Counted from the first letter of the stretch, positions 29,739 through 41,021 are shown. The stretch: 64,000 nt of DNA from Saccharomycopsis fibuligera x Saccharomycopsis cf. fibuligera (GCA_001936135.1 CP012809.1:2467501-2531500), one strand, 5' to 3'. The notes: a model not told the origin generated them from the sequence alone. Numbers and translations: made by a program.

Positions 29739-32237
29739 TTAGAGGTTTGGAGTGGCAATTGCTATGCTTTCATCCTGTTGGAATTCACTAGGTTTATTGC
29801 CGCCATCCTTCACATTAGTCAAGTTATGTTCATCGTCATTTAAATCATCTTCCTCCTCGTCATTGCTATCGCTAGGCAACTCTTCATCACTGTCTTCTTC
29901 TTCACTACCCTCAGCTTTTTTTAAAGCTTCAGGATCAATTTCAACTCGAAACAGCTTCTTTGAACCAGAATCTTCTTCGTTATCGGCTACACCTTCGTCA
30001 TCATTTTCATTATCATCAACTTCGTATTGTTCATCAATACTGTTTGGTTTTTCGTAAAAAAGCATAAAGACACCAGGAGTCAGCAATACTTGACTTTCAG
30101 TGACGATTTCCACTGTTTCATCAGAGATTCTCCACCAAACACCCCTGTATTTACGATAAGCAATGTAATGACCATAATTATGGGTACCGTAATGCACAAT
30201 CACCGCTTTTAATTTGTAAATAAGCTTGTCATTGTGATATTGTCTGAGTTCGTCATTTAGTTTTATAATTTTGTTTTTAAGTTCCGCGCCAAGAGCCAGC
30301 TTTATAGAAGCAGCATTGTTGGTTGGGTTGGCAGCAGCAGAAGCACAAGACTCTTCAACATCAGAAGCAGATTCAGATTGATGATTATTAGTAGTTTCAA
30401 AAATTTCACTTTCAATACTTTTCAAACTTTCATTTGAATCTTCTACATTTTCCACATTATCTTCATCAGCGTTACTGTTGAAAGTTTCTTTGCCTTCGTT
30501 TGCGGAAGATATAGCATCTACCGCTGGTGATTCCAGCTTAATATTTTTAACCTTAGCGAGATGCTCGCTAATGATTTTCTTTTTCTCTTGAATGATAACA
30601 TCTTGTTTTCTCATTGGATATCTAGCATCAATGTTGACTTCTTCATAGTTGGCAACGTATGGGTTCAAGTCCAACTTCATTGGAAAATTAATGTTGCAGT
30701 CATTTTTTCTAATGTACCCCGTCGATGGATCAAACACTGATCTATTAAAATGCAAAGATAAGAATGATGGAGGCTGAGAAATGAAGCCTTGCTTGGATTT
30801 TTTACTTTTTTCCTTGATGTTTTTACTCTTGAATGTGTTTGCTGCTTCATCTGTTATTATAGGTTTTGATAATTCATTACGAATCTTTTGGAGCCTAAGT
30901 TGATAAATTGGTTTGATTTTTTCATTGAGATCTGGTGATTCGATTTGTTCTTCCAAAAACTTGGCAACATATTGAAGACTGCATCTATTACATTCGACAC
31001 CTTCAATAATCTCTTCTTCAATATACTGGTTCAATAAAGTGGTCAAGTCAATTGATGCTCTAGAATAGCCATAAGATCTAGTATAGCCACCATTGTTGGA
31101 AGGTAAAGATAAACTTAATCCACTGGAAACTGCATATCTTAATCCACCAGTCTCACCACATTGCAAACAGCCAATTCTTTCCACACTGAGACCATCAGCC
31201 GGTGTTAAAAAGTTGAATTTAAATGCTTGATCTTGTGCGTTTTCAACTGAAGGATCAATCTGCATAGCAGGTACATAATAAGTGCCAACATTTTCTAGCT
31301 GACTATTCAATTGGTTCACATCATCCACCTTAACTGGTTTTTTTTCTAATTCCTTAAGTTCTTTTTCTTTATCTGCGGAAATGTTGTTCTTGATATTGTT
31401 CAATTCTTTACTATCTTTTTCAATGTTGCTAAGTAATATCTGGAAAAACTCTTGAGCATCTTCTTGATTATAACCCAAAAAGCCATGTTTTTCAAACCCA
31501 TTGGACATTCTCTTCACTACGTTATTAACAGTATAATCTGAATTTTTTCTGCCGTGCTTACCATTCAATTTGTCCAACAAACTGCTAAGAGCATAAATAA
31601 AGTATGAATTTTTGCCTTTAGATGATGTACTGCCGAAACCTACTTTGCTTAACAAGCTATTATTGGAATCAGACAAGTTTTCTTTCAGTTCTGAACTTTT
31701 TTTAGCTGAAATGTCGTCAAGTTTCTTCAATTCTTGGTTCAAAAATGCAACAAAGTCGTTAGATGAAGCCAAACTTTGCAATACACAATTCATAAAACAG
31801 GTATTACCATCATTTACCAAACCGCCAACATTGCCGCCGTGTCTTAAAGCTCTTTTAGACAAGGTTCTCAAGGAAACCTTGTTCCCTGTGCCGTTGGAAT
31901 CGGATCCCAGGGGAAGTTTTGTTTTAAGATAATCGTAACCTGCCATGATAGAGTCTTTTAGCAAGAAAATGTTCGAGGAAAAAGTAGTGTAGTTCTTCTT
32001 CGCTTTGGAGTTGGAGCCGGGCTTGCGGATCGAATGTAAGAGATATTTTGTGGGAACAATAAGCAAAAAAAGCGAGGCGGCAATGACAAGGCAAAAACGA
32101 GTGTTACTGTCTTTCGAAGGCACTGTGTATAAGTACTGGTTGGTGTTACTGTAGTATATGGTGTCAAAGTTATTTGCGGAGACTGGATGGATAGTGAGTG
32201 ATAATAGTAGGAATAGTAGGATATGTGGGTAAAACAT
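29739..32237 (-). CDS. UBP1: Ubiquitin-specific protease Ubp1, membrane-anchored
   Basis: 832 residues from the preferred ATG at 32237. An open frame continues to an ATG at 32558, but those 107 residues look random and would bury the signal segment. Ubp1 is a USP-family deubiquitinase with a membrane-anchored form at the ER. Visible: two N-terminal hydrophobic segments (about 1-18, ILLFLLLSLTIHPVSA, and 48-65, FCLVIAASLFLLIVPTKYLL); Cys box VNDGNTCFMNCVLQSL with catalytic Cys147; QEDAQEFFQILL; zinc-knuckle pairs CLQCGE and CNRCSLQ; His box HYGTHNYGHYIAYR; and a very acidic C-terminus. S. cerevisiae Ubp1 has 809 residues with the same plan. Confidence 0.92.
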   Translation of the reverse strand: MFYPHILLFLLLSLTIHPVSANNFDTIYYSNTNQYLYTVPSKDSNTRFCLVIAASLFLLIVPTKYLLHSIRKPGSNSKAKKNYTTFSSNIFLLKDSIMAGYDYLKTKLPLGSDSNGTGNKVSLRTLSKRALRHGGNVGGLVNDGNTCFMNCVLQSLASSNDFVAFLNQELKKLDDISAKKSSELKENLSDSNNSLLSKVGFGSTSSKGKNSYFIYALSSLLDKLNGKHGRKNSDYTVNNVVKRMSNGFEKHGFLGYNQEDAQEFFQILLSNIEKDSKELNNIKNNISADKEKELKELEKKPVKVDDVNQLNSQLENVGTYYVPAMQIDPSVENAQDQAFKFNFLTPADGLSVERIGCLQCGETGGLRYAVSSGLSLSLPSNNGGYTRSYGYSRASIDLTTLLNQYIEEEIIEGVECNRCSLQYVAKFLEEQIESPDLNEKIKPIYQLRLQKIRNELSKPIITDEAANTFKSKNIKEKSKKSKQGFISQPPSFLSLHFNRSVFDPSTGYIRKNDCNINFPMKLDLNPYVANYEEVNIDARYPMRKQDVIIQEKKKIISEHLAKVKNIKLESPAVDAISSANEGKETFNSNADEDNVENVEDSNESLKSIESEIFETTNNHQSESASDVEESCASAAANPTNNAASIKLALGAELKNKIIKLNDELRQYHNDKLIYKLKAVIVHYGTHNYGHYIAYRKYRGVWWRISDETVEIVTESQVLLTPGVFMLFYEKPNSIDEQYEVDDNENDDEGVADNEEDSGSKKLFRVEIDPEALKKAEGSEEEDSDEELPSDSNDEEEDDLNDDEHNLTNVKDGGNKPSEFQQDESIAIATPNL

Positions 32238-32643
32238 AAAGTTGAGAGTGTCTGGGCTTGGAGGGACAATAGTTAGTGTTGAGTGACTAAGGACATGTAT
32301 GTGTTTTCTATGGAAGAATGCCTTTCTGCTGTTGTTGTGTGTTAGTTGAAAACAAAGTGCAAGGCTGGTGTGTTTTTGCCTGGAGGCGATGATATCCAAA
32401 TCAAATAAAAAAAATTTTTTTTTTTCTTTATGGTTCCAGCGCAGGATTCCGTTATATCGATCGAAGGAACCAGAAGCTACGCGCGGCTGATGACTAAGCA
32501 CAAAGACACTGTACTCAGCATACACTACAACGACAACTAGTGCTATTACTACATTCACTTATGACCATTTCTAATAAAGCAATTCTATAACATAGTATTC
32601 AGATCTATAACAGCTAGATTATTATACAGTTTCTAATTCTCTT
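32238..32643. other. Intergenic, UBP1 promoter and RlpA-like 3' flank
   Basis: 406 bp. Open on the minus strand as an extension of UBP1, but the codons give no coherent protein. A T run lies at 32409-32422. Best read as promoter. Confidence 0.6.
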
Positions 32644-32956
32644 CTAACTGGCGTACTTCCAAGTGAGCTGGATTCTGCCCAAGGACTCATCCGCAATACT
32701 AGAGAATGCACTAGGCGACAAGTCAATACTGTAAGTAGAGCAGCCCTCGCATCTGTCTACCACCTTGACATCCACTGACTTACCACCGTATGTGGCTCTG
32801 ATAGTTTTGCCACAGAGGCTACTCACGCCTCCAGCGGACACCCTAGTGGCATCATACAAGTCCTTGCTGATGGCAACGATCTTATCGCTGTCTGTGTTGG
32901 TCTCACCGCACGCTCCGAGACCAGGGGTATAATAGGTACCATCACCGGAATGCGTG

Positions 32957-32990
<34 letters not shown>

Positions 32991-33366
32991 CAGAGCTTGA
33001 GGACCCGGCGGCTGAAGATGTTTTGCTACTACTACTCACAATAACAGAGGAAAGAGAAGTAGCAGTAGAGGTAAATGAGTTGACAGGATTGTTGGTAACT
33101 GCCTTTTGAACCACAGCCTTAGAACTTGTAGTAGCAGCCGAAGTGGAAACTGCAGCAGCAAAGGTATTGGAAACTGGAACCTCATCGCTGGTGGAGTCTG
33201 GCGCGCCATCAGTAACAGTGACGGTTTTCCATACTGTTGGCGTCACTGTGTGGTACACTACGCTGACAGAAGCACCTCTTTTGTGAAAATGCTGTGGCAC
33301 TGAAGCAATACTGACTTGAGAATAAAATGCCAAAGCAACGAGAGTAAGCGCATTGAAGTTGACCAT
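32644..33366 (-). CDS. Secreted RlpA-like double-psi beta-barrel protein
   Basis: 240 residues. Visible: signal peptide (1-21), a Kex2-type Lys-Arg at 29-30 (QHFHKR then GASVS), a Thr/Ser-rich stalk with YHTVTPTVWKTVTVTDG, a Ser/Gly linker ending in a GSGSGSGSGSG run, and a C-terminal double-psi beta-barrel (about 140-240): GDGTYYTPGLGACG, SSLCGKTIRATYGGKSVDVKVV and DRCEGCSTYSIDLSPSAF. This is the RlpA/expansin-like fold found in many secreted fungal proteins. The Asp of VVDRC and the paired cysteines are kept. It is probably a cell-wall or secreted protein; there is no obvious GPI signal at the C-terminus. Substrate unknown. The gene symbol is not assignable from sequence. Confidence 0.85.
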
Positions 33367-35711
33367 TATTACTTGATGAGTTACTATTGTCCTTATTTTG
33401 CCTCTCTGGTTTATATATATCTAAAAAATGATTGAGAAATAGTGACTGAAGTTGGCTGAGTGTATTGATCTAAGGTGAAAAAAAGGTGTTGGTAATTAAA
33501 TAATATCCAAACAGTATATTTTTTTCACAAAACAAAGACATAAGAACGATTTCATCAGCACCACCAGGACTATTTATCTACATTAGGACATAAGGTACCC
33601 AGGTCTCTTTTACAATTACCAATTGTTACCTGTCGCCTAAAATTGCATGGCCAATGTTGAGCCGCATATGTATGTTGGAGGAAGCACCCGTAGTGCTGTG
33701 CTCTGGAAAACGCCGCCTGGCGTACGGTACCACACAATGCAAACCCATGGTCCCCCTTTAATCCCTTGGGTAAGTACCCAACCTTCAGTGAACACCTTCA
33801 ATGGTAATTGGCACCTTCTGGAAGCCATAGCAGCCTATAACCAAGGCTATTAAAAAACTTCTGCTTGATAATATATTGAAAACTTTCCTACTTGCACGAT
33901 TCTGGACGGGAGTCTGGTGCGTAATATGATATACGACTGATCCCTTTTTGCTATTCTCTTAGATTGCAGATACCAAACATACCAAAAATCATAGCGAATT
34001 TGAACAAACTGTTCAGCCAGTGCCTAAAGTTCTACAAGCGCAATTCTATACACAGCTTCATACTTGCCTGAACCACTCACACGTTGCTGAATTTTTACAC
34101 TTGATAATTGTCTAGTTGACTGTCACGGTTCAGTTTGCTACGAGTGCACGTTCACACGAAGGCATTTTTGTCTGAAACTGGTTTCGAGTGCAAATTATCA
34201 ACCTCTATCCGCTTGATAATGTCCAGTGACAATGGCAGTGCTAAGACGTGACGACGCGTACAGCATATTGGCAAATTCCACCACCACTCGCCTACTCATT
34301 CACTACTTGTCATTGATGGTTCATATATTGATCGGTTCGTAATGAGCTTTACTGAACTGTAGACTTAAACGTAGAAAAATAGTAACATTCAAGAATTCTA
34401 ACAGATTAGTACGTGGACAAATATCAAAGAGATAACTCAACGGTCTGGACTATATATAACCAGTTTTTTTGCTTAAGTTTGGTGGCTCACAGGTTCATTG
34501 GTCTGCATGTAAGTACAGTATACCATATATGTCGAGTCTCCCAATAATCTAAAAGTTTGTGAAACCACCCTTCCGCCATAACATTGAGACATCAATTTAC
34601 TATATTTGTCACTAACGACAACATTTCATGACACACTGTACTGCTTAACTGGCCAAATTTGTAAATTATACAAGAGTGCGATTATTCCATGTTTGAATAC
34701 AACGTTAGTAGTGTTCATGCACCACTGGTGAATTGCGAAAGTTCAAAACTATAACGATCACAACCCGTCTTACTATCCGTCGTGATTTTGTCAAAAAGTT
34801 TAGCACTGCACGAGGGCCCGGCAAATAACAGATAAACTAGAGTGGTAGTATAAAAAACACAGACAGTTAACCAATAATTCAAGCCATTTATATTGAACAA
34901 AAAAGGAGCTAATATAGTAGAAAACCTCTGAGAGTTTAAATTCAAAAAGAACAAACCAACAGTTAGTTAGTCGACAAAATAAGATCAAATAAAGTAAAAT
35001 AAATTAAAAAACAAAAGAAAAAGTAAATCGCACTTGCTATTAAAAAAAGATATAAAAAAAATTTATTCAACAAAATAAAAAGATAATATCAATAAAAAAC
35101 AATAATAATAAGTGCGAAACATACCTATAAATTTGCAAAATAGAGAATAGGAGGTAAAGGAAAAAAAAGCTAATTTCAAAAAGCTAATGAAAAAGCCACA
35201 AAATCAGTCAACAATAGGAAAGAAAAAAAGAAAGAGCGAGCAGTAATAAAAAAGGTGATAACAAAACATTCTAATAGAGAAAAAAATAATAATAAAAGCT
35301 AAAAAAAAGCTTTTTGCCAAAAAAACATTTTTCGTTATATTTTTTTTTTTAATTGTTGAAAAAAAAAAATTAGATAGAAAAAAATGTTCGTGACGGCATT
35401 ATAAAAGTCGTTAGTCAATAAAAGTGTATAAATATGAAAAAAATATTACTTTATAGCAACAATAACAACAACAACAACAACAACGATACAAAAATAAAAA
35501 CAAAAACTTTCTTTCAACAATGATGCTAAATAGTAGTGTCTCATTAAAAGACAAAAGACATTACTTTTCACCATCCAACAAAATCAAATCATTTTTCCAT
35601 TCTTCATATTATTCTTTTTTTTCTTCTCTTCAATAATCTTCCTTTTTCACTTTTTTTTTGTAATTAATTCTTTAAATTTTCTTTCTAAGTTTCTTTCCCA
35701 AATTAATCCGC
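33367..35711. other. Intergenic, RlpA-like promoter and PUB1 3' flank
   Basis: 2.3 kb. The first half (33,370-34,700) is of mixed composition with several small palindromes (for example CTTGGGTAAGTACCCAAC near 33766) and a TATATATA box near 33412, fitting a long regulated promoter. From about 34,900 to 35,520 the plus strand is almost all A with interspersed T: the sense strand of PUB1's 3' region is therefore very U-rich. No gene recognised; frames at 33637-33853 and 34715-34954 have no family resemblance. Confidence 0.5.
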
Positions 35712-37004
35712 TTAGTGTTGTTGTCCGTAAACAACACGGTAGTTTTGGTATTGCATGTTTGGAGGTGGTCTGGTGTCTTTACCCCATCCACTCTTCAACA
35801 ATCTACCGTTCAAGTTGTAACCGTTCAATTGAACGATGGCAATAGCAGCTCTTTCATGAGTGTCATACTTGACAAAAGCGCAACCTTTTTCAGGGTGGAA
35901 TTTGAAGTCAACAATAAAACCATAAGTTTGCAACAATGGAATCAAATCATTTTGAGAAGTGAAATGAGCCAAGTTACCCAAGTAAACGGTGGTTTGCCAG
36001 TTTGGAGTTTGTCTAAGAACATAATCAAAAGTTTGCACTGGGTTCAAACCTAATGGGATATTGTTATTGTTGTTAACGTTACCTGCCGGTGGTTGACCTG
36101 GAGCACCATTTGGCAATGGCAAGTTACCCAAAGCATTTGGTTGCAAGTTGTTGTTGGCGCCACCGTTGTTGTTATTGTTGTTGTTAAGATAGTTGTTGTT
36201 GTTATGATGGTGATGGTGGTGGTTGTTGAAGCCTCCGTGTCTTTGAGCTTGGTTTTGCTTATGAGAAGCCCAGTTAAGACGAATTTGTCTACCACCAATC
36301 CATTCACCATTCATGGATTGCAATGCGTTTTCGGCATCAGAGTGGTCAGAGAAAGAAACGAAACCATAACCTCTGGATCTACCAGTTTGCATGTCCCACA
36401 TGACGTGAGCAGCAACTAAGGATGGAAATCTAGAGAAAGATTTACCCAACAACTCATCGTTAACTTCGGAAGACAAGTCACCAACAAAAAGGTTGTAATG
36501 GTCGGTGCTCTTGGCAGCTTGAGATTGGAAAGCCCAGTTGATAGAGATTTCAGAGTTGTTAATTGATCTACCGCTCAAAGTGTGTTTGGCCATTTCAGCA
36601 GATTGAGTGTTATCGTACTCAATGAAAGCATAGTTGTAACCTGGTCTGTTTTTGTCGAACAAGATCTTGATGGTTTGAACTTGACCAGTAACGTTAAACA
36701 ATTCTCTCAACATATCTTCAGTAACACTCTTTGGCAAACCAGCAACGTACAAAATTTTGTTAGAAACTTCTCTACCACCTTCAATGGCGTTAGCAGGAGC
36801 GACTTCTGGTTGTTGAGGTTGAGAAGCGTCATTTGGTTGTTGACCTTGTGGTTGGCCTTGAACTTGTTGAGGTTGTTGTTGAGGTTGTTGTTGTTGTTGT
36901 TGAGGTTGTTGTTGCTGCTGTTGTTGCTGAGTTTGGTCAATTGGTTGTTGCTGTTGAGGTTGTTCCCCAGAGACAGGTTGTTGTTGGATTTGATCGGTGC
37001 TCAT
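35712..37004 (-). CDS. PUB1: Poly(U)-binding protein Pub1 (TIA-1 type)
   Basis: 430 residues. Pub1 is an RNA-binding protein of nucleus and cytoplasm that binds U-rich and AU-rich elements, stabilises mRNAs and joins stress granules. Visible: a Gln/Pro-rich N-terminus (1-70), RRM1 (about 82-155: KILYVAGLPKSVTEDML with GYNYAFIEY), RRM2 (about 170-245: YNLFVGDLSSEVND with RSRGYGFVSF), a His/Asn-rich and Asn/Pro linker, and RRM3 (about 338-410: TTVYLGNLAHFTSQNDL with GCAFVKYDTHE), ending in a short Tyr/Gln tail. RNP1 and RNP2 aromatic residues are present in all three. S. cerevisiae Pub1 has 453 residues and the same order. The 3' flank is notably U-rich in sense. Confidence 0.95.
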   Translation of the reverse strand: MSTDQIQQQPVSGEQPQQQQPIDQTQQQQQQQQPQQQQQQPQQQPQQVQGQPQGQQPNDASQPQQPEVAPANAIEGGREVSNKILYVAGLPKSVTEDMLRELFNVTGQVQTIKILFDKNRPGYNYAFIEYDNTQSAEMAKHTLSGRSINNSEISINWAFQSQAAKSTDHYNLFVGDLSSEVNDELLGKSFSRFPSLVAAHVMWDMQTGRSRGYGFVSFSDHSDAENALQSMNGEWIGGRQIRLNWASHKQNQAQRHGGFNNHHHHHHNNNNYLNNNNNNNGGANNNLQPNALGNLPLPNGAPGQPPAGNVNNNNNIPLGLNPVQTFDYVLRQTPNWQTTVYLGNLAHFTSQNDLIPLLQTYGFIVDFKFHPEKGCAFVKYDTHERAAIAIVQLNGYNLNGRLLKSGWGKDTRPPPNMQYQNYRVVYGQQH

Positions 37005-37408
37005 TTTTATAGTGAATCGTGATTGATAAAAACAAAGAGTAATATAAACACAAGTTTAGCAAATAAACAGAGAAATAACACAAGGGAAGTTTTGAATTGA
37101 AAGCAAATATTAGATTAATCAAATGAAAAGATAATCAAATGGAAATAAAAAAATAGAACAAACAATAAAAAAAAGATGTTTAAAAAAAAGACAAAAAGGG
37201 AAGATTAGAGAATCAAAACAATTTGGCCTAGTTTTTGGTTATACCTTTTGTGAGTATTGAGTTCTGTGAATAGATATTAAACACTGAGAACAAATGCAAA
37301 AGATGTATTTTCTAGAGATGAATCAAGTATCGAAAAAAAAAACCAGGAAAATGGGAGGACGAGAAAGAGAGAGAAAAGAGAAGAGTTCCTAATCGGAAAA
37401 AATAGCAG

Positions 37409-37440
<32 letters not shown>

Positions 37441-39606
37441 AATGAAAAAGGAAAAAAGAGGCAGAAAAAAAAGACGAAAAAAAAGTAAAAAAAAAATGCT
37501 TAGCGCTAAGTTTTTTTTCAGAGTCCACAGGGACGAGAAGAGGACAGTTGTTGACAGTCTGGCAGTTACAGAGCGAGTATATACGTTATATAATCATGTT
37601 AGGACCAATATTGCTGGTGTGTTATCAGTGAGCCCAATACTGGCCCTTCTACCATGAACTACTGTTAACAGCTGTTGCTGCTCAGCCGCTACAACTGTCA
37701 CCACCGCCACTGTCCTGACTACTCCTCCGGAGCCCCTCTCCTGGAGCCCTCGTGACCTCGTCTTACGCATTTCACTCACAATTTCCCTGGAATCCTCCCT
37801 GGCACCGGCGTCAGGCCGCATCCAACAAGCGCCATTTTCCCAAGTCGGTAGTCTTCGTCACATGCCCCTAATCAATAACAAGTACTACCCTTCAACCGTA
37901 TCACATTTGTGTCCGGGTATCGTTAATCTGAATATTTATTTACCAGTGTTTTACACGCGACACTGTCGCTAGTTAATGCAGCGTTCTGCATTATGTGGGC
38001 AGTTTTGCGGATTGCATGATTGCAACAAGAACAAAAGCGCGTTTCGTGCGTATTTCTGCAGTGCTGCCTTTATTCTTTGTGGTTCCATTTCTTCGTCCGG
38101 CTTCTAGCGCTTTGCAACAATTGTTGGCACTGGGACATAACCAACGCCGTCAATCCTATCGATAGATCTGGATAGGGGTATATCCAGTGTCCGTGGTTGG
38201 TCAATAGATTGATGTTTGTTGGCTATTTGGGATTAAGCAGTGGACCCTGTTTGGATTGGGACATAGACCAAGGACTTCGAAAAAAAAATAATAATAAATG
38301 TTTCCAGTAGGTGTTATAAGGTGTTCAGGGTGGTGACAATTGATGGCGGTTAAGCATGTTGCCGGAGATGCTGTCACACAGTTTCCCGCAGTCTGACTCT
38401 GGAGTTGAAAAACAAAAAAAAAAAAAAAAAAAAAAAAGTAAATAAATAGCCCTTCACGACTTGAGACAGCTGGCCTTATTACGTATTCTGTTTTCTTAGG
38501 GCTTTTTTTTTTCGTGGTTTGACATTAACCGCACCTGGGGCTCCTGTGGCGTGCGTGCACCCTTCAGGGGCATTGATAATGATGGCCACTTCGTCTTCGA
38601 CATCGTATTTATATTTTACAGAGTATACCAACTCAGTACAGTATTAGCAGCTATTGTTAGTATATTTGTATCCTTGGATAAGCGCAAGATTCATGTATTC
38701 GAAAAAAGGAGCTATCATTAATCAAGCCCAACTCCTCTTTTGGTTGTCTTTTTGCTCATCTTCAATTTAACTGAGAAAAACACTATGTTTTTTTCTATAA
38801 ATAAAAAGCGAACTGGCCTAGACGATATCTTATTAACTGGGCAGACGTTTTATATTGTTTTTAAACAGCCAAAATTTTGCTGCGTGACAAATTTTTTCTC
38901 TCGTAAAAAATCGTTGTTAAGAGAAAGATCCGTATGTATATTTGTTTAGCGTGTATCATCAGTAATTCTTTTCAAAGAATACAGCTCGACCGTTACCAAT
39001 GTATATCTACGAGACATGTAATAAACACGCGCAAGTTCTTATCTTAAGAGAATGACAAGGAGTAGTACGTATACGGCCGAAACAAGTACTTTTCAACTTT
39101 ATTTGGTTCAAGAATTTACCTTCTCGCCCTCACTGCATTTGTGCATCCTGATGCATGCTATGAATTGAATGGATGGATGTGTGTTAAGGAACGTAGGCGG
39201 AGATGTAATTATTGATTCCGAGTTATAACAAGCTGAACCAGATATTTTCAAAAATAATTTCCGTAATAATATGCTTTGCAAGAAACTTTGTTTTGCAATA
39301 AGTACAGCCACAAGGAGGTTTTTCATTGTCAATCAGATATTAGAGCACACGCATCCTTATAAGAATAAGATAAACAAGCCATAATTAAAGTGCCCAGAAG
39401 GATGGACAAAAAGTATAGTCTTGTATGCCTTTTATATCCCTTCTGATATCTCCGAGTTATCAGCTTGAGCGATAATAAGAAGAAGCAAAGCAAAGACGAA
39501 ATTAAAGAAACAGAAAAAAAAAATGAAAAAAAAAAAAAAAGGACAAGAAGAATTCCGAGACAGAAATAAACTTGTCGCTGTTGGCTTGGTAGAAAGCAAA
39601 AATGCG
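37005..39606. other. Long intergenic upstream of PUB1
   Basis: 2.6 kb between the PUB1 start and the 3' end of the Snapin-like gene. Contains a 30-bp A run (37409-37438) about 400 bp upstream of PUB1, another A run (38414-38437), a G+C-rich stretch (37680-37850) and no frame I can support. Confidence 0.5.
37409..37438. repeat. Poly(A) tract in PUB1 promoter
   Basis: 30 consecutive A. On the PUB1 sense strand this is a poly(dT) tract about 400 bp upstream of the start, a common nucleosome-excluding promoter element in yeasts. Confidence 0.9.
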
Positions 39607-40045
39607 TTACTTATTTGTCTGAATTCTCTTCTCCACTGTTTTGAGCACAGCAATGATATTGTTCAACCTTGTTTGTAATACCAGTATCCTTGACGTAAGG
39701 GCATTAGTGTTGACTATGGAGATGTTTGCATCGTATTCACTGAGTTCTAGTGTGATGAAGGTTAGTTATCGGTTACCAGTAATAACTTGTCTTGTCATAT
39801 ACCATAGTATACTCACTCTTCTCAAGGGTTCTTAGCCGGGCAGTTAAAATGAATTGGCTCTCTTGCAACTGTTGTAGCTTCCCTGATAACGCCTCCAACG
39901 AAGGTCCAATGATACTTTGTACTACTAGTTCTACTGGATGGATATCTGAAGTTGTTGTTGCTGTTGTTGCTGTCGCCGTTGATGCGATCGATTCGTTTTC
40001 GAGACCGCGGCGTCGGTTAAATTGGAAAGCAGGCTGACTAGGCAT
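39607..40045 (-). CDS. Snapin/Snn1-like BLOC-1 subunit (spliced)
   Basis: Exon 1 40045-39817 and exon 2 39746-39607 give 122 residues. The Snapin/Pallidin family are small coiled-coil subunits of BLOC-1, which in yeast acts on endosomes in Rab GAP recruitment. Visible: a polar N-terminus (1-35), then a continuous coiled coil (about 38-118). SIIGPSLEALSGKLQQLQES resembles the Snapin stretch before its conserved Glu-Ser-Gln, then ARLRTLEKKL, then SRILVLQTRLNNIIAVLKTV near the end. The last 45 residues come only from exon 2. Both exons together give one clean frame to TAA. The gene was recognised by reconstructing the intron. An in-frame extension upstream to an ATG at 40276 runs through the GAT repeat as poly-Ile and is unlikely. 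The name Snn1 is a family-level suggestion. Confidence 0.7.
39747..39816 (-). other. Intron of the Snapin-like gene
   Basis: 70 bp on the minus strand. GTGAGT donor, AACTAAC branch-like site at 39761-39767, CACTAG acceptor. Phase 1; splicing turns AAG A|AA into two Lys codons and restores the frame. Confidence 0.75.
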
Positions 40046-40119
40046 TTGGGCTTGGTAGCTTGTCTGGTTCTCTCGTGTGTAAAATGGCCTTGATGCTGTT
40101 GATGCTGCTGAGCTGTAGG

Positions 40120-40120
<1 letters not shown>

Positions 40121-40186
<66 letters not shown>
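40121..40186. repeat. GAT trinucleotide repeat, 22 units
   Basis: Uninterrupted (GAT)22 on the plus strand, followed by GGTGATGAT. It starts about 75 bp upstream of the Snapin-like start codon. In that gene's frame it would read as Ile. Confidence 0.95.
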
Positions 40187-40187
<1 letters not shown>

Positions 40188-41021
40188 GTGATGATAACGT
40201 TAATAAGAGAATCGCAGCCAATCAACGTTGAGTACCCGCTGCCATCAAAGTCACGGGGCCGTTCACCTGCAACCAATTTTCAAATCTGACGGAGAGAAAA
40301 AAAAAATTCACTCTTGAACATCAAACAGCATTAAGCAACAAGATCTCGTTCAACTGCCTGACAACAAAACCTCATCAAAAGTTCCCTCTCTCTGCTTGCT
40401 TCTCGTTAGCAGAAACAATTTAGCAACAATACAATAATACCAAATTTTTGGGGGCCTAAAGATCCTTTTACTCCTGCTTATATTCAATCTTCAACTATAG
40501 TTCGTTTTCCACTCAAAATTTGCTAGTTTAAAGAACTTCTTCTTTCGACGTTGTCAAACCCAAGCCACACCGTCAACCTTGACATAGTTGTCCGCCATAG
40601 TCAACTAAACATATAATAACTTTTTAATCCAATTTGTTCAAGCTATACTTAGCGGAATAAAAAATTTTCACACAGCACTGACATAAATAAAATACATGTA
40701 TGGTACCGAGTTACTTGCACTTGATATCGAAAATACAAACTAGCGTCTCAAAGACTTTCAAAGTGCCCAGAATAGCTTAGCCAATCATCCAACAAAGCTA
40801 ATTTTTTAGCAAATTGCACACATATTGCACTATAAAATTCATATACATTTGCTCTTCGTCCGTTTCAAGTTCAAGTGCTAAGTTATCATCATTGCATTTT
40901 TTTTTAAAAAAATTTTTTTTTTTTTTATTTATTTAATATTTGTCATTTCATAAAGTAACAATACTTATTTTGCTAACCAAAAAGAACCTCACAGCTTAAG
41001 CTATTCTGCGAACATAACCTA
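40187..41021. other. Intergenic, Snapin-like and MME1 divergent promoters
   Basis: 835 bp beyond the repeat. A/T-rich block with T and A runs at 40898-40935 just upstream of the MME1 start. No gene seen. Confidence 0.55.

Noticed and set aside
32238-32558. N-terminal 107-residue extension of UBP1
   Set aside because: Sequence looks random and would precede a good signal-anchor that starts at its own ATG.
33647-33853. Overlapping frames on both strands near 33.7 kb
   Set aside because: No family resemblance on either strand; probably promoter sequence of moderate G+C.
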